Part shown: positions 1-7,438 of the stretch, piece after piece | Numbering within the stretch: the first letter of the stretch is position 1 | How the letters are laid out: each line of letters starts with the position of its first letter | NCBI RefSeq assembly: GCF_001866055.1 | Contig: NZ_MLQS01000001.1 | Span: forward strand, 564,608 to 587,181 | Length of the DNA stretch: 22,574 nucleotides | Direction: 5' to 3' | DNA from: Anaerobacillus alkalidiazotrophicus | GTDB lineage: Bacteria > Bacillota > Bacilli > Bacillales_H > Anaerobacillaceae | Notes under the pieces: generated by a model | Told to the model about the DNA's origin: nothing | The model's input: only the letters and a program-made list of their open reading frames with translations | Databases searched by the model: none | Position numbers and translations under genes: made by a program

Positions 1-250
<250 letters not shown>

Positions 251-498
251 AAAGAGATGTCTGTGAGGATTATCGTTTTAGCTTGAAAGAGTAACGTATA
301 AGCTTTTAATAGAATTGGAGAGCAAGAAAACAAGGACTTGTAAAAAAATGACATACAAGCCCCGGGTATCCTATTGCCTTTTTTCCTAAGTTGATTGATA
401 GTTGATTGATCAACTTTTCTTTAGGCTGTATTATATTTTCCTAATTTAGAGGTTTAGATGTAATTTGTAAGTTATTGGCTCTTTAGCCTGATGACATT

Positions 499-535
499 GG
501 GGTCTTACTTGCCCCTTAAGTGTGGGATAAAACAC
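499..535. repeat. GC-rich palindromic repeat, copy 1
   Basis: This stretch is nearly identical to 5601-5636: GGGGTCT, then TGCCCCTTAAG, then GTGG or GTGGG followed by ATAAAACA, with about four differences over 36 bases. GGGG and CCCC can pair to form a short hairpin. Only the right part of the longer structure at 5541-5638 is present here. The form recalls the subterminal palindromes of IS200/IS605-type elements, but no transposase or TnpB gene is nearby, so that origin is only a guess. Confidence 0.55.
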
Positions 536-693
536 CTGTAAAACCTTACAAAAAGGTCTTCAATTTGGTTATATTAAACAAGGAAAAAATGAGTGGTTCT
601 CAGTTTAATGGGTTCTGTTGAGGGATGCAAAACTTGTATTGAAACTAGTTTTATCACTCAAAATGACAAATTATAGTTATCAAAAGACACCAG

Positions 694-721
694 AAAAAAG
701 ATGGCAATTGCCATCTTTTTT
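694..721 (-). terminator. Perfect palindromic terminator
   Basis: The 28 bases form a perfect inverted repeat (left arm 694-707, right arm 708-721) made of an A-run, GATGGCAA, its complement and a T-run. It can work on both strands. It lies downstream of the minus-strand gene ending at 778 and is its most likely terminator. Confidence 0.8.
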
Positions 722-777
722 GACATATGTTGAATCTTAATCATTTTTAAAGGTCTTTCTTCAACTAATGCTCACCG

Positions 778-1080
778 TTAATTGATGAAGAAATGTAGAA
801 TCGGGGGTGATAATAGTAATACAATCGCACTTATTATTAACGTTTTGGACACCGCTATAGGTAGTTTTTCTCTACCCTTTCCTTCGTACCATCCACTGAA
901 TTGTAGTTTATTTCTATATAAAACAAAGATTAATATAAAAACACCGAGCATAGCTGTCCATCCATATTTTTCTGTATGAATTCCAATATTTGAATAAATA
1001 GCATGAGGTATTCCACCTATTAGTGTTGCAAGAATAGCAAAAATAAAAATAATCCTTAGTAGTTCCAATAATACTCGCAC
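778..1080 (-). CDS. Small membrane protein, hypothetical
   Basis: The product is a 100-residue protein of unknown function with about three hydrophobic segments (roughly residues 5-25, 43-60 and 76-98) separated by short charged loops, so it should sit in the cytoplasmic membrane. The frame could open at a GTG at 1107, but the site AAAGGGGAG lies inside that longer reading and is spaced 6 bases from a GTG at 1080, so 1080 is the likely start. The stop TAA is itself part of a TAACGG sequence resembling the hairpin repeat family seen after other genes here. The gene follows the kinase-like gene at 1133 by about 50 bases in the same direction and may be co-transcribed. I do not recognise a family. 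Confidence 0.65.
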   Translation of the reverse strand: MRVLLELLRIIFIFAILATLIGGIPHAIYSNIGIHTEKYGWTAMLGVFILIFVLYRNKLQFSGWYEGKGREKLPIAVSKTLIISAIVLLLSPPILHFFIN

Positions 1081-1107
1081 ATTACTCTCCCCTTTACGCT
1101 TCGTCAC

Positions 1108-1121
1108 TAACGCGTTCGTTA
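1108..1121. repeat. TAACG...CGTTA hairpin repeat
   Basis: On the minus strand TAACG, 4 bases, CGTTA form a small hairpin between the stop of the 1133-1660 gene and the start of the next. It belongs to a family also seen at 1773-1787, 7408-7425 and 10231-10246. Confidence 0.5.
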
Positions 1122-1132
1122 CTTCAACAGAA

Positions 1133-1660
1133 TCAATAGTTGAATCTAGGATTTTCTCTTATATTCGAAAGCATTTCATTTAAATTTGATGGTTGTATGT
1201 TGGTTGTATTATAGACAAAGCGTTTATCTATTCCTTTACTTTCAAACTCATCCACTAATTCTAAACATCTTACTCCCATCTGATGTTCTTTAATCCTTAA
1301 AGCGTCTCTTCTTAACAGTTCAGCATGATCCACCCATAAAACAACATATTTAATTTCGACATTCTTAACCTTGGCATAAATCTTTTGAGAAAACTTTTCT
1401 ACTTCTTCTGGAAAAGCAACGTAATCAATAATCACATTCTTTTTTGCCTGAACAAAATTGATACTTAAATCAGCAAAATTTTCCCAAGTTAATGATAGTA
1501 ATTCTTCGCTTTCCCACGGCGGTAGGTATCCACCAATAACCATATGATTAATTAAATCGCCTTCAATATAAGCACTATGGTCAAACTGTTTAGCAAGTCT
1601 TATGGAAGTAGTAGATTTACCAACTCCTGCGGGTCCAGATATAATATAAATTTTATTCAT
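1133..1660 (-). CDS. P-loop NTPase, small-molecule kinase-like
   Basis: This 175-residue protein begins with MNKIYIISG and a Walker A motif GPAGVGKST at residues 9-17. It continues with a Rossmann-like pattern, including an acidic residue after a hydrophobic strand (VIIDYVAF) and an arginine-rich stretch (LLRRDALR) that could be the lid. Size and layout fit the AAA/shikimate-kinase-like group of small P-loop kinases, which phosphorylate small metabolites, nucleosides or antibiotics; the substrate cannot be told. The start is supported by AGGTGG six bases before the ATG at 1660. It is the first of two same-direction genes with the small membrane protein at 778. Confidence 0.8.
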   Translation of the reverse strand: MNKIYIISGPAGVGKSTTSIRLAKQFDHSAYIEGDLINHMVIGGYLPPWESEELLSLTWENFADLSINFVQAKKNVIIDYVAFPEEVEKFSQKIYAKVKNVEIKYVVLWVDHAELLRRDALRIKEHQMGVRCLELVDEFESKGIDKRFVYNTTNIQPSNLNEMLSNIRENPRFNY

Positions 1661-1719
1661 TATTTACCACCTATTTTTTATATGTACATATGTAATTCAA
1701 TGTTAAATCCTTAAAATCC

Positions 1720-1790
1720 TTTGTTCAACTAAACTCAATACTGTAACGAAAGTCGAACTATCGCTATTGAAGTAACGATTATCGTTAGTT
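1720..1790 (-). repeat. Degenerate intergenic repeat, copy A
   Basis: Read on the minus strand, this 70-base stretch has a hairpin TAACGATAATCGTTA (1787-1773), then ATAGCGATAG, then GTTACAGTATTGAGTTTAG and TTGAACAAA. The same order of blocks is seen at 7362-7430 and 10391-10475. It lies directly behind the stop of the 1800 gene. Confidence 0.6.
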
Positions 1791-1799
1791 AGAAATTTA

Positions 1800-2012
1800 T
1801 TAATTCTGATTATAGAACAAACCAACAGAGTCTTCTAATTCAAATAAGATATTATTTAAAAAATTAAAGAGTGAAATCGTTAGTGAAAATCCCATGTAGA
1901 TATTTTTTCTCTTCGAATCTCCAATAGCATCCTTACTATATTTAATATATGTCAAAGATAGCCAAATGAAAAAAGGAAAATATAATACCGCTAAAAGAAT
2001 ATACACTTCCAA
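1800..2012 (-). CDS. Small membrane protein, hypothetical
   Basis: The product is a 70-residue protein with two hydrophobic segments (about residues 2-22 and 42-58) and a charged middle (KYSKDAIGDSKRKN). The open frame extends back to an ATG at 2096 (98 residues), but that ATG has no good ribosome binding site, whereas AGAGGAAGG stands six bases before an in-frame TTG at 2012. I chose the TTG and regard the longer form as possible. The protein starting at 2012 opens MEVYILLAVLYF, which suits an N-terminal membrane helix. The gene is followed by a degenerate repeat instead of a clear terminator. The family is not recognised. Confidence 0.5.
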   Translation of the reverse strand: MEVYILLAVLYFPFFIWLSLTYIKYSKDAIGDSKRKNIYMGFSLTISLFNFLNNILFELEDSVGLFYNQN

Positions 2013-2319
2013 GATTATCCTTCCTCTGCTTTCTTTTACCAGAACAATTGCACGTTCTTCAATTCTTCGTATAATAATCATTTTATGTGTATTCATTTAA
2101 AGAATAAGTTTCCTAAAAACAAACTGTCATTCTTCTACTAGCTTCGTTCGAATAAGAAAGTTACCTTAATAAAAGTTGTGATCTTTAACTCTTGCATCCG
2201 TTACTTTAAGTGTAATTCTTCGCATGTCTCCGATATAATTTGAGCAAATAAGAAGTAGGCATAGATTGTAGGTAATTAATTCATACTATATTAAGACTAT
2301 TATTTTTAGGAGAATTTAT

Positions 2320-2916
2320 GTGCAGATACCATTCGACCTTTATAGTGTAATTAATTATTCTCATGCTGAAAAAGACTGGAATACCATAATTGAATTGCGT
2401 GAATACATGTGGGAGTTACTTTTAGATTATTGGAAAACCCATACTTTGTTCTCTTTTAATTGGTGGTTTCTACTCATAACGACTGTTGGGTTTCTAGTTG
2501 TATGGTTATGGCTTTTGGACAAATCAAGGATTATTGAAATCATTACTTTTGGACTTTTACTTTCAACTGCTGCATTTAATCTTGATTTAATTGGAATTAC
2601 TATGGTGTTATGGTCATACCCTGACAGATTAGTACCAATTATGACAACTATCATTGAAATTCACAAAGCACAAATGCCAATTATTTATATGCTCATTTAT
2701 CAATATTTTAAGCCATGGAAATCATTTATTGTAGCCCTTACTGTTGCATCTATTATTTTTGCTTTCGTTTTAGAGCCCATTACAGTGTGGTTGGATATAT
2801 ACAACATTCATAATTGGAAATACGTATATTCATTTCCCATTTACATATTACTAGGTATTATTTTCAAATGGTTGATGATTAAATTAAAACAAATTGAATT
2901 CAATTATAAACATTAA
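2320..2916 (+). CDS. CBO0543 family membrane protein
   Basis: This 198-residue integral membrane protein has about five hydrophobic segments. The segments WWFLLITTVGFLVVWLWLLDK, LWSYPDRLVPI, MPIIYMLIYQYFKPWKSF, LEPITVWLDIYNIHNWKY and YSFPIYILLGIIFKWL match the pattern of the Bacillus CBO0543 family as I remember it; the family has no known function. Translation probably starts at the GTG at 2320, seven bases after AGGAG at 2308-2312; an ATG two bases earlier is in another frame. It is a single gene with its own terminator overlapping the stop. Its neighbours on both sides are on the other strand. Confidence 0.85.
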   Translation: MQIPFDLYSVINYSHAEKDWNTIIELREYMWELLLDYWKTHTLFSFNWWFLLITTVGFLVVWLWLLDKSRIIEIITFGLLLSTAAFNLDLIGITMVLWSYPDRLVPIMTTIIEIHKAQMPIIYMLIYQYFKPWKSFIVALTVASIIFAFVLEPITVWLDIYNIHNWKYVYSFPIYILLGIIFKWLMIKLKQIEFNYKH

Positions 2917-2947
2917 AAACTGGTTGCACTTAACACAACCAGTTTTT
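2915..2947 (+). terminator. Rho-independent terminator
   Basis: A perfect 12-base stem (AAAAACTGGTTG at 2915-2926, CAACCAGTTTTT at 2936-2947) with a nine-base loop overlaps the stop codon of the CBO0543 gene. Its T-run ends the stem on the plus strand, and the A-run would let it work for minus-strand transcripts too. Confidence 0.9.
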
Positions 2948-3460
2948 GTTCATAGTTTTTATCGTACTTAATCAGCACTTGTTTTGACAGTGTTTTTGGC
3001 GGGTTATTAATGGCGTAATAAGAAACACATGAATCCCGCTTAATAACTTCCAATTAAAACCATTTCCCGCGTATTCGAACACAAGATGACGCTTGTATTT
3101 TTTTCTAAAGCTCGTTATCAAGACAAAAAGAGTGCAACTCTGTTAATCTTAATCAATGCCCCCGTTTATTCTTAAAAACTGATTAAGGCCTCTTTAAAGA
3201 CAACTACTATACTATTACTTACCTACTTGTTTCATTTAATTGAAAAAATTCACAGTCTAACCTATTCCTAACATCAGAATAACATTTATATCCAATTATG
3301 AATATTAAAACTTCATGACGTAAATTCATCATAAGAAAGGCGACCACATTAATGTGATCGTCACTCGATACTTGTTTTGTTACCTGTATTGTTGTACTAC
3401 ACAGCAAATGCCTTAGTTTTGTTAGTTGTTCTCCTTAATGTCATTAACCTTTTTAACAAA
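2948..3460. other. Intergenic region with no supported gene
   Basis: About 510 bases between two convergent genes. A 62-codon minus-strand frame at 3219-3407 starts with a TTG lacking a ribosome binding site and is not believed. The one clear structure is the palindrome at 3341-3360. Confidence 0.5.
3341..3360 (-). terminator. Palindromic hairpin, possible weak terminator
   Basis: CGATCACATTAATGTGGTCG (minus strand) is a near-perfect palindrome with one G-U pair, followed by a short pyrimidine-rich tail (CCTTTCTT). It lies about 100 bases downstream of the ABC-F gene and could end its transcript. The T-run is poor, so an operator is also possible. Confidence 0.35.
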
Positions 3461-5056
3461 CTATTCATTTTCTCTGTCTAATTGTTGCTTAATGTTCTTT
3501 TTCTGACGCAACAGTTTTTGAAATGTTTGGTCAAGTTCTTCGGTCGGTCCAATGCTTAACTGGCTCAGCACATTCGTTATTTCCATCTCCACTTTCAACA
3601 TTTCTTCTTTCAATGGAGTATGCTCTGCAGCCGGTTGTGCTTGAGCTTTCACATACTCTTCGTATTTGCCTTCGAAAGAATAGATGCGTTTGTCTTGAAA
3701 GGAGAAGACCTTGGTGGATGTGTTTTCTAAAAAACGGCGGTCATGTGAAACGAATAATACCGTTCCGGGATAATCGACAAGCAGAGACTCCAATGATTCT
3801 ACCGCCTCAATATCTAAGTAATTCGTCGGTTCATCGAGAATCAGTACGTTTGCGTCACTGACAAATAACTTTCCGAGTGCTACTTTTACTCGTTCTCCAC
3901 CACTCAAGACATGTACCGGTTTAAACACATCGTCTCGGAAAAAACCAAGCCGTGCTAGAATAATTCTTATGAGTGTTTGGTCTTGAGTCGAAGTCTTTCG
4001 GACATTATCCAGTATGGACTCCTTTACATCTAATACCTCTAGCATCTGACTGAAATATCCCAAAGAGACTGAAGGTGACACGTAAATCCCATCCGCCTCC
4101 TCTAAGATCATGCGTAAAAACGTTGTTTTCCCGCTACCATTTGGGCCAATGACCGCCACTTTATCGCCCGCCGTAATTGTGAAATCAAACTCCTTCCAAA
4201 GCAGCCTATCCCCCACGGTTCTGGCCACCTTTTTTCCTCGGATAATCGTTCGATTTTTTAGCTTCTCTTCATGCGCTACTTGCATTTTGATAGGAGGCAG
4301 TTCTTTTATTTTTTCTACTTTATCAAGCTGGCTAATCCGGGATTGAATGGCTTTTACTCCTTGGTTTAGCTTCTTTTGTTTTTTTGCAAAATATGGCTTT
4401 GCACCTGTTATTTTTACTTCGGAAGAGGAAATGTCCTTCGGTTTCTTCGTTGCTCTCTGCGCTTTCTGTTCTTTCTGGTGCATCGCCTCTTCTAATTGTT
4501 TCCGCTTCTGAACGTACTTCTCATACTCTTTTTCATGGTTTTTACGAGAAGCTAGTTTTTGCTGCTCATAATCCGTGTAATTTCCTGTATAAAAATGGAC
4601 TTTGCCATCTTCTATTTCCCATATTTGTGTACAAATTGTATCCAAAAAAGCACGATCATGAGAGACAACAATGATTGCTTCCTTCCGTTCTTTCAGTTGC
4701 CTCTCCAATTTTTCTACGTTTTCCATATCGAGATGAGTAGTCGGTTCATCCGCGAGAAGGACACCTACTTCTTTAGCTAGCGTTTCGTAAATAATCGCCT
4801 GAGAGATTTCTCCCCCGCTTTTTTGTTTAACCCAAGGTTTCAACTGAGGGAGCAGGGATACCTCAGCGTTTTTATCCACAGTTCCTGACGTAGGTTCTAC
4901 ATTTCCCGCAATAACGTTGAGTAAAGCTGTCTTCCCTGAACCATTACGACCAACAAGTCCAATTCGATCTTTAGGGTAAATGGCTACATGATCAATATGA
5001 AATAACGTACGGTCCTTCACTTCACAACGGATATCTTGAAGGTGAATTAATTCCAT
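3461..5056 (-). CDS. vga: Vga-type ABC-F ribosomal protection protein
   Basis: The product is a 531-residue soluble protein with two ATPase domains and no membrane segments. NBD1 has Walker A GRNGSGKT (36-43), SGGE (80-83), LLADEP (100-105) and a switch His at 133. NBD2 has GPNGSGKT (304-311), LSGGE (384-388), LILDEP (405-410) and His438. The long charged linker (about 165-260) contains QKAQRATKKPKD and GAKPYF, as in Vga(A). The length (Vga(A) is about 522) and the C-terminal coiled segment also fit. Such proteins bind the ribosomal E site and dislodge lincosamides, streptogramin A and pleuromutilins. Translation starts at 5056, after GGAGATGA; an upstream in-frame ATG at 5119 lies inside the terminator stem of the leader. 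Regulation is by the attenuator described separately. The exact drug spectrum cannot be read from sequence. Confidence 0.93.
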   Translation of the reverse strand: MELIHLQDIRCEVKDRTLFHIDHVAIYPKDRIGLVGRNGSGKTALLNVIAGNVEPTSGTVDKNAEVSLLPQLKPWVKQKSGGEISQAIIYETLAKEVGVLLADEPTTHLDMENVEKLERQLKERKEAIIVVSHDRAFLDTICTQIWEIEDGKVHFYTGNYTDYEQQKLASRKNHEKEYEKYVQKRKQLEEAMHQKEQKAQRATKKPKDISSSEVKITGAKPYFAKKQKKLNQGVKAIQSRISQLDKVEKIKELPPIKMQVAHEEKLKNRTIIRGKKVARTVGDRLLWKEFDFTITAGDKVAVIGPNGSGKTTFLRMILEEADGIYVSPSVSLGYFSQMLEVLDVKESILDNVRKTSTQDQTLIRIILARLGFFRDDVFKPVHVLSGGERVKVALGKLFVSDANVLILDEPTNYLDIEAVESLESLLVDYPGTVLFVSHDRRFLENTSTKVFSFQDKRIYSFEGKYEEYVKAQAQPAAEHTPLKEEMLKVEMEITNVLSQLSIGPTEELDQTFQKLLRQKKNIKQQLDRENE

Positions 5057-5096
5057 TTTATCATCTCCATTTTCAATATAGTTGGAGACTAATTTC

Positions 5097-5145
5097 AAAA
5101 AAAATAGCCTCCTATTCATGGATAGACACGTTCAGAATAGGAGGC
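5097..5145 (-). terminator. Attenuator terminator of the ABC-F leader
   Basis: On the minus strand GCCTCCTATTC (5145-5135) pairs perfectly with GAATAGGAGGC (5117-5107) across a 17-base loop, and TA followed by eight T (5104-5097) comes next. It is a complete intrinsic terminator only 40 bases before the ABC-F start codon, so it must be overcome for expression. Confidence 0.88.
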
Positions 5146-5187
5146 ATAGGCATACATATTTCCCGTAGTGAACCCTATAGACCCTAC

Positions 5188-5284
5188 TAATCCTATTCTG
5201 AACAGTGATGAATTCCATGCAAAAGAAACCCTCTCATCGAAAGGTTTTGGCATATGCATTCATCTGTTCTAAAAAATAGGATTA
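5188..5284 (-). promoter_or_regulatory. Antiterminator and anti-antiterminator segments
   Basis: Four segments can pair in two exclusive ways. Segment 1 is TAATCCTATT (5284-5275), segment 2 is TTCAGAATAGGATTA (5202-5188), segment 3 is 5145-5131 and segment 4 is 5117-5107. 1 with 2 makes a perfect 10-base stem and leaves 3 and 4 free to form the terminator. 2 with 3 makes a perfect 12-base stem (5202-5191 with 5142-5131) and removes the terminator. This is the layout of ribosome-dependent attenuation, known for several ABC-F resistance genes. Confidence 0.8.
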
Positions 5285-5293
5285 ATACTTCAT
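5282..5293 (-). CDS. Three-codon leader reading frame (M-K-Y)
   Basis: ATG AAG TAT TAA on the minus strand lies about 32 bases after the predicted transcription start, and its stop codon is the first three bases of attenuator segment 1. A ribosome held here by a drug would cover segment 1 and free segment 2 to form the antiterminator. A possible ribosome binding site, AAGAGGGTGA, ends 11 bases before the ATG, which is longer than ideal. An in-frame upstream GTG (MNCRLMKY) or a separate MKEGEL frame just before it are alternatives. All place a ribosome at or near segment 1. Confidence 0.5.
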   Translation of the reverse strand: MKY

Positions 5294-5331
5294 GAGCCTA
5301 CAGTTCACCCTCTTTCATTTTGTTACTACTT

Positions 5332-5360
5332 ATTTTAGTTTCTCGCATCTTAGAAGTCAA
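5332..5360 (-). promoter_or_regulatory. Sigma-A promoter of the ABC-F gene
   Basis: TTGACT (5360-5355) and TAAAAT (5337-5332) are separated by exactly 17 bases on the minus strand. Transcription would begin near 5325 and give a leader of about 270 bases holding the attenuator. Confidence 0.8.
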
Positions 5361-5774
5361 GCGACGTTTTTTATTGAATAGTAAGCTTCTACTACGTAAT
5401 ACAAGAGGTAACCCGGAGCCAAAAGAATACCAATTCATGCAAAAAGAGCCGTAGTCAAAAACGTTTTATTGAGGTATGCATTTACCTTTTTCCTCCAACC
5501 CCCTTGTTCCCATTTTTTTCTATATAAAGCTGAATTTCCATCAGTGGGGGCTCCCTTCATCCCCCACCTAAACTTCTCGATTTTCTTACGTTTTGAGGTG
5601 GGGGTCTAACTGCCCCTTAAGAGTGGAATAAAACAATCTATTAAATTTCCAACTTTTCACTACTAGGCAATTTCTATTAAACTATTATAATAAACTTAAG
5701 CGCTTATTTTTAACGCGATCACCTGGCTGTCCAACAGACAACAAACATTTATTACATCTTAAGAGGAGTTTTTT
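5361..5774. other. Intergenic region upstream of glucosaminidase
   Basis: No gene is seen. The stretch contains the GC-rich palindromic repeat at 5541-5638 and, before the glucosaminidase, an AT-rich stretch with TATAAT near 5684 that may be its -10 box, and a small palindrome AAGCGCTT near 5699. Confidence 0.5.
5541..5638. repeat. GC-rich palindromic repeat, copy 2 (full)
   Basis: Two overlapping hairpins use the same CCCCCAC block: GTGGGGG (5544-5550) with CCCCCAC (5561-5567), or CCCCCACCT (5561-5569) with AGGTGGGGG (5596-5604). A third, shorter pair is GGGG (5601-5604) with CCCC (5613-5616). The right part, from 5601, recurs at 499-535. The GC-rich runs stand out against AT-rich surroundings. 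It may be the left-over end of an IS200/IS605-type element; no transposase is present. Confidence 0.5.
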
Positions 5775-6887
5775 ATGTCAATTAATAGAATAACAATTAC
5801 TATTATCATAGCTTTTTTTCTTAGTTTAGGAGTTTTTCAGCCTTCTTTCATTGTGCATGGACAAACAACAAAGGTAGAGGCTTCTAGCCTGTTTCGTCCT
5901 CTTCCGTTCGAAGATGCAGAATTAGGAAGAAACTCTCATGCGTATTTAGGTAGAATTCAAGCCCCTACGGATCAAGAAAGAGAAACCTTCGTTAATCAAA
6001 TTACGGAATACGGAATTCAGGCAAGCAAACAATATGGCATGCCAGCAAGTGCGATTATCGGTATGTCTATTATTGAAAGTGGCTATGGAACAACAAGAAC
6101 GGCCCACTTTGCAAACAACCTTTTCGGTATTAAAGTGTGGGGATTTAACCCACCAAATGCATGGCAGTTAATAGGGCAGCCTGATGAAGATTTTGATAGA
6201 GCAATACCTGTCATCGCTAAATATGGATCTGATCGTATCGTTTTTGATGAAACACAAAGACAAGATAATTGGTACCGTAAATTCGATTCCTATGAGCATT
6301 CTGTACAATTCTTAACTGGAACTCTATTAGTCAACCAACGCTATCATTTTGCTATCGATAACTATCAAAATAGAATTGCAAACGGTTGGGATGTGAAAGA
6401 TGCTTCAAAGGAATATCTTTATGAAATTGCGAACGCTGGGTACAATCACTTAGGCGGAGATTATTATCGAGATGTAGTCAGCAGACTCATGGATCAATGG
6501 GATTTATACCGTCACGATGTCATCGAGGATGATATAAAAGAGGCAGAGACACAGGTCACAGGTGTGTATCACACTGTAGTTTCAGGTGATACTTTGTGGA
6601 TACTATCTCTTCAATATGGAACAACAGTCGATGCTATTGAGTCAGCAAACAACTTAACATCTGACATGTTATTTATTGGACAAGTTTTATTTATTCCTGT
6701 CAATCAACCTGTTTCAGAACCAATCGTTACGGAACCTGTAGCACCAACAGAACCTGAACCAACTAAAGAAGAAGTCGTTGTAGTACCTCAACCTGTCGTT
6801 GAAGAAGAGCCAGTGGCCCAAAAGCCTAGAGGAAATGGCAACAATAATGGCGGAGGTAATAATGGTGGCGGACCTAAGAAAAAATAG
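5775..6887 (+). CDS. Secreted N-acetylglucosaminidase with LysM domain
   Basis: This 370-residue exported cell-wall hydrolase has a signal peptide over residues 1-30 or so. A GH73-type glucosaminidase domain (about 65-245) follows, with the likely catalytic glutamate in IIESGYGTT (Glu101) and the family block NNLFGIK (114-120). A single LysM peptidoglycan-binding domain lies at about 266-308 (YHTVVSGDTLW to LFIPV). The C-terminus is a Pro/Glu/Val-rich spacer followed by an Asn/Gly-rich run and a KKK end. It should cut the glycan strand between GlcNAc and MurNAc during wall turnover. GAGGAG six bases before the ATG supports the start. It is a single gene with a strong terminator. Confidence 0.93.
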   Translation: MSINRITITIIIAFFLSLGVFQPSFIVHGQTTKVEASSLFRPLPFEDAELGRNSHAYLGRIQAPTDQERETFVNQITEYGIQASKQYGMPASAIIGMSIIESGYGTTRTAHFANNLFGIKVWGFNPPNAWQLIGQPDEDFDRAIPVIAKYGSDRIVFDETQRQDNWYRKFDSYEHSVQFLTGTLLVNQRYHFAIDNYQNRIANGWDVKDASKEYLYEIANAGYNHLGGDYYRDVVSRLMDQWDLYRHDVIEDDIKEAETQVTGVYHTVVSGDTLWILSLQYGTTVDAIESANNLTSDMLFIGQVLFIPVNQPVSEPIVTEPVAPTEPEPTKEEVVVVPQPVVEEEPVAQKPRGNGNNNGGGNNGGGPKKK

Positions 6888-6922
6888 TTGAATTTAACTT
6901 TTCTCTGTTCAAATTAATCTAG

Positions 6923-6960
6923 ATTAAAAGAAGATAGTCTTTAGGCTATCTTCTTTTAAT
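6923..6960 (+). terminator. Rho-independent terminator
   Basis: A perfect 15-base stem (6923-6937 with 6946-6960, ATTAAAAGAAGATAG and its complement) with an eight-base loop lies 36 bases after the glucosaminidase stop. The T-rich right arm ends the plus-strand transcript. Confidence 0.92.
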
Positions 6961-7268
6961 TTAGCCCCCCATTCGACAGGTTCCTTTGAATCACGCCCAT
7001 TAAGTGATTATTCCAATACGAGGAGAATTTATTCCGGATTAATGTAGACTAATTTTGAGTATTACACAAACGGATAAAGGGAAACCTATATTCAAAAATT
7101 ATACAAATACAGGTGTCCTTAATCCCTAGAAACAACATACTTAAACAGCTAAAAAAAGCAATAAATAAAGCGGAATTTGTAAGGATTTACTTTTACCCTC
7201 TGCAATGAAAAATGTCGGTCGCTTTTCTTTTGATGAAAGCCATTCAAATGCTAAAAGCGTAGTACTAA

Positions 7269-7303
7269 AGAAAAACTGACAACTCCATTTCAAGGGGGCT
7301 GTC
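7269..7303 (-). terminator. Probable terminator of the lipoprotein gene
   Basis: On the minus strand GACAGCCCCC (7303-7294) pairs imperfectly with TGGAGTTGTC (7287-7278), followed by AGTTTTTCTTT. It would end transcripts from the 7439-9247 genes. Confidence 0.65.
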
Positions 7304-7361
7304 ATTATTCTTAAAAAGGAGTATTATGTTTCAAAATAAATTATCAATAATCATTTCTTTT

Positions 7362-7430
7362 CACTAAATTCAATACTACAACCAAACCATTATTGCTCCT
7401 ATTCCAGTAACGCCGCCATTCGTTAAATAA
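7362..7430 (-). repeat. Degenerate intergenic repeat, copy B
   Basis: On the minus strand the hairpin TAACG, 8 bases, CGTTA (7425-7408) is followed by ACTGGAATAG, then GTAGTATTGAATTTAGTG, in the same order as copy A at 1720-1790. It begins about ten bases behind the stop of the lipoprotein gene. Confidence 0.6.
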
Positions 7431-7438
7431 GAAATATC

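Larger units (their letters stand above)
251..777. other. AT-rich intergenic region after the 16S break
   Basis: No convincing gene is seen. The stretch holds an inverted repeat (AAGTTGAT at 388-395 against ATCAACTT at 409-416, inside a weaker CCTAA/TTAGG pair), a GC-rich repeat at 499-535 that recurs near 5601, and a perfect hairpin at 694-721. It does not resemble any part of an rRNA operon. Confidence 0.6.
6961..7438. other. Intergenic region with no supported gene
   Basis: About 480 bases between convergent genes. A 24-codon plus-strand frame from the ATG near 7205 (MKNVGRFSFDESHSN...) has no ribosome binding site. The right part holds a minus-strand terminator (7269-7303) and a copy of the degenerate repeat (7362-7430). 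Confidence 0.5.

Noticed and set aside
1108..1121. Repeats as true integron attC sites
   Set aside because: The hairpin ends do not fit the core GTTRRRY/RYYYAAC pattern consistently and no integrase gene is in the window; kept only as an open analogy.
3219..3407. 62-codon minus-strand frame behind the ABC-F gene
   Set aside because: It starts with TTG, has no ribosome binding site and no recognisable family; the palindrome at 3341-3360 lies inside it.
5117..5119. ATG at 5119 as start of the ABC-F gene
   Set aside because: It lies inside the attenuator terminator stem, has no ribosome binding site, and adds 21 residues absent from Vga proteins; 5056 fits both.
5700..5774. A c-di-AMP (ydaO-type) riboswitch before the glucosaminidase
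   Set aside because: Such riboswitches often precede wall hydrolase genes, but none of the conserved core sequence is visible here.
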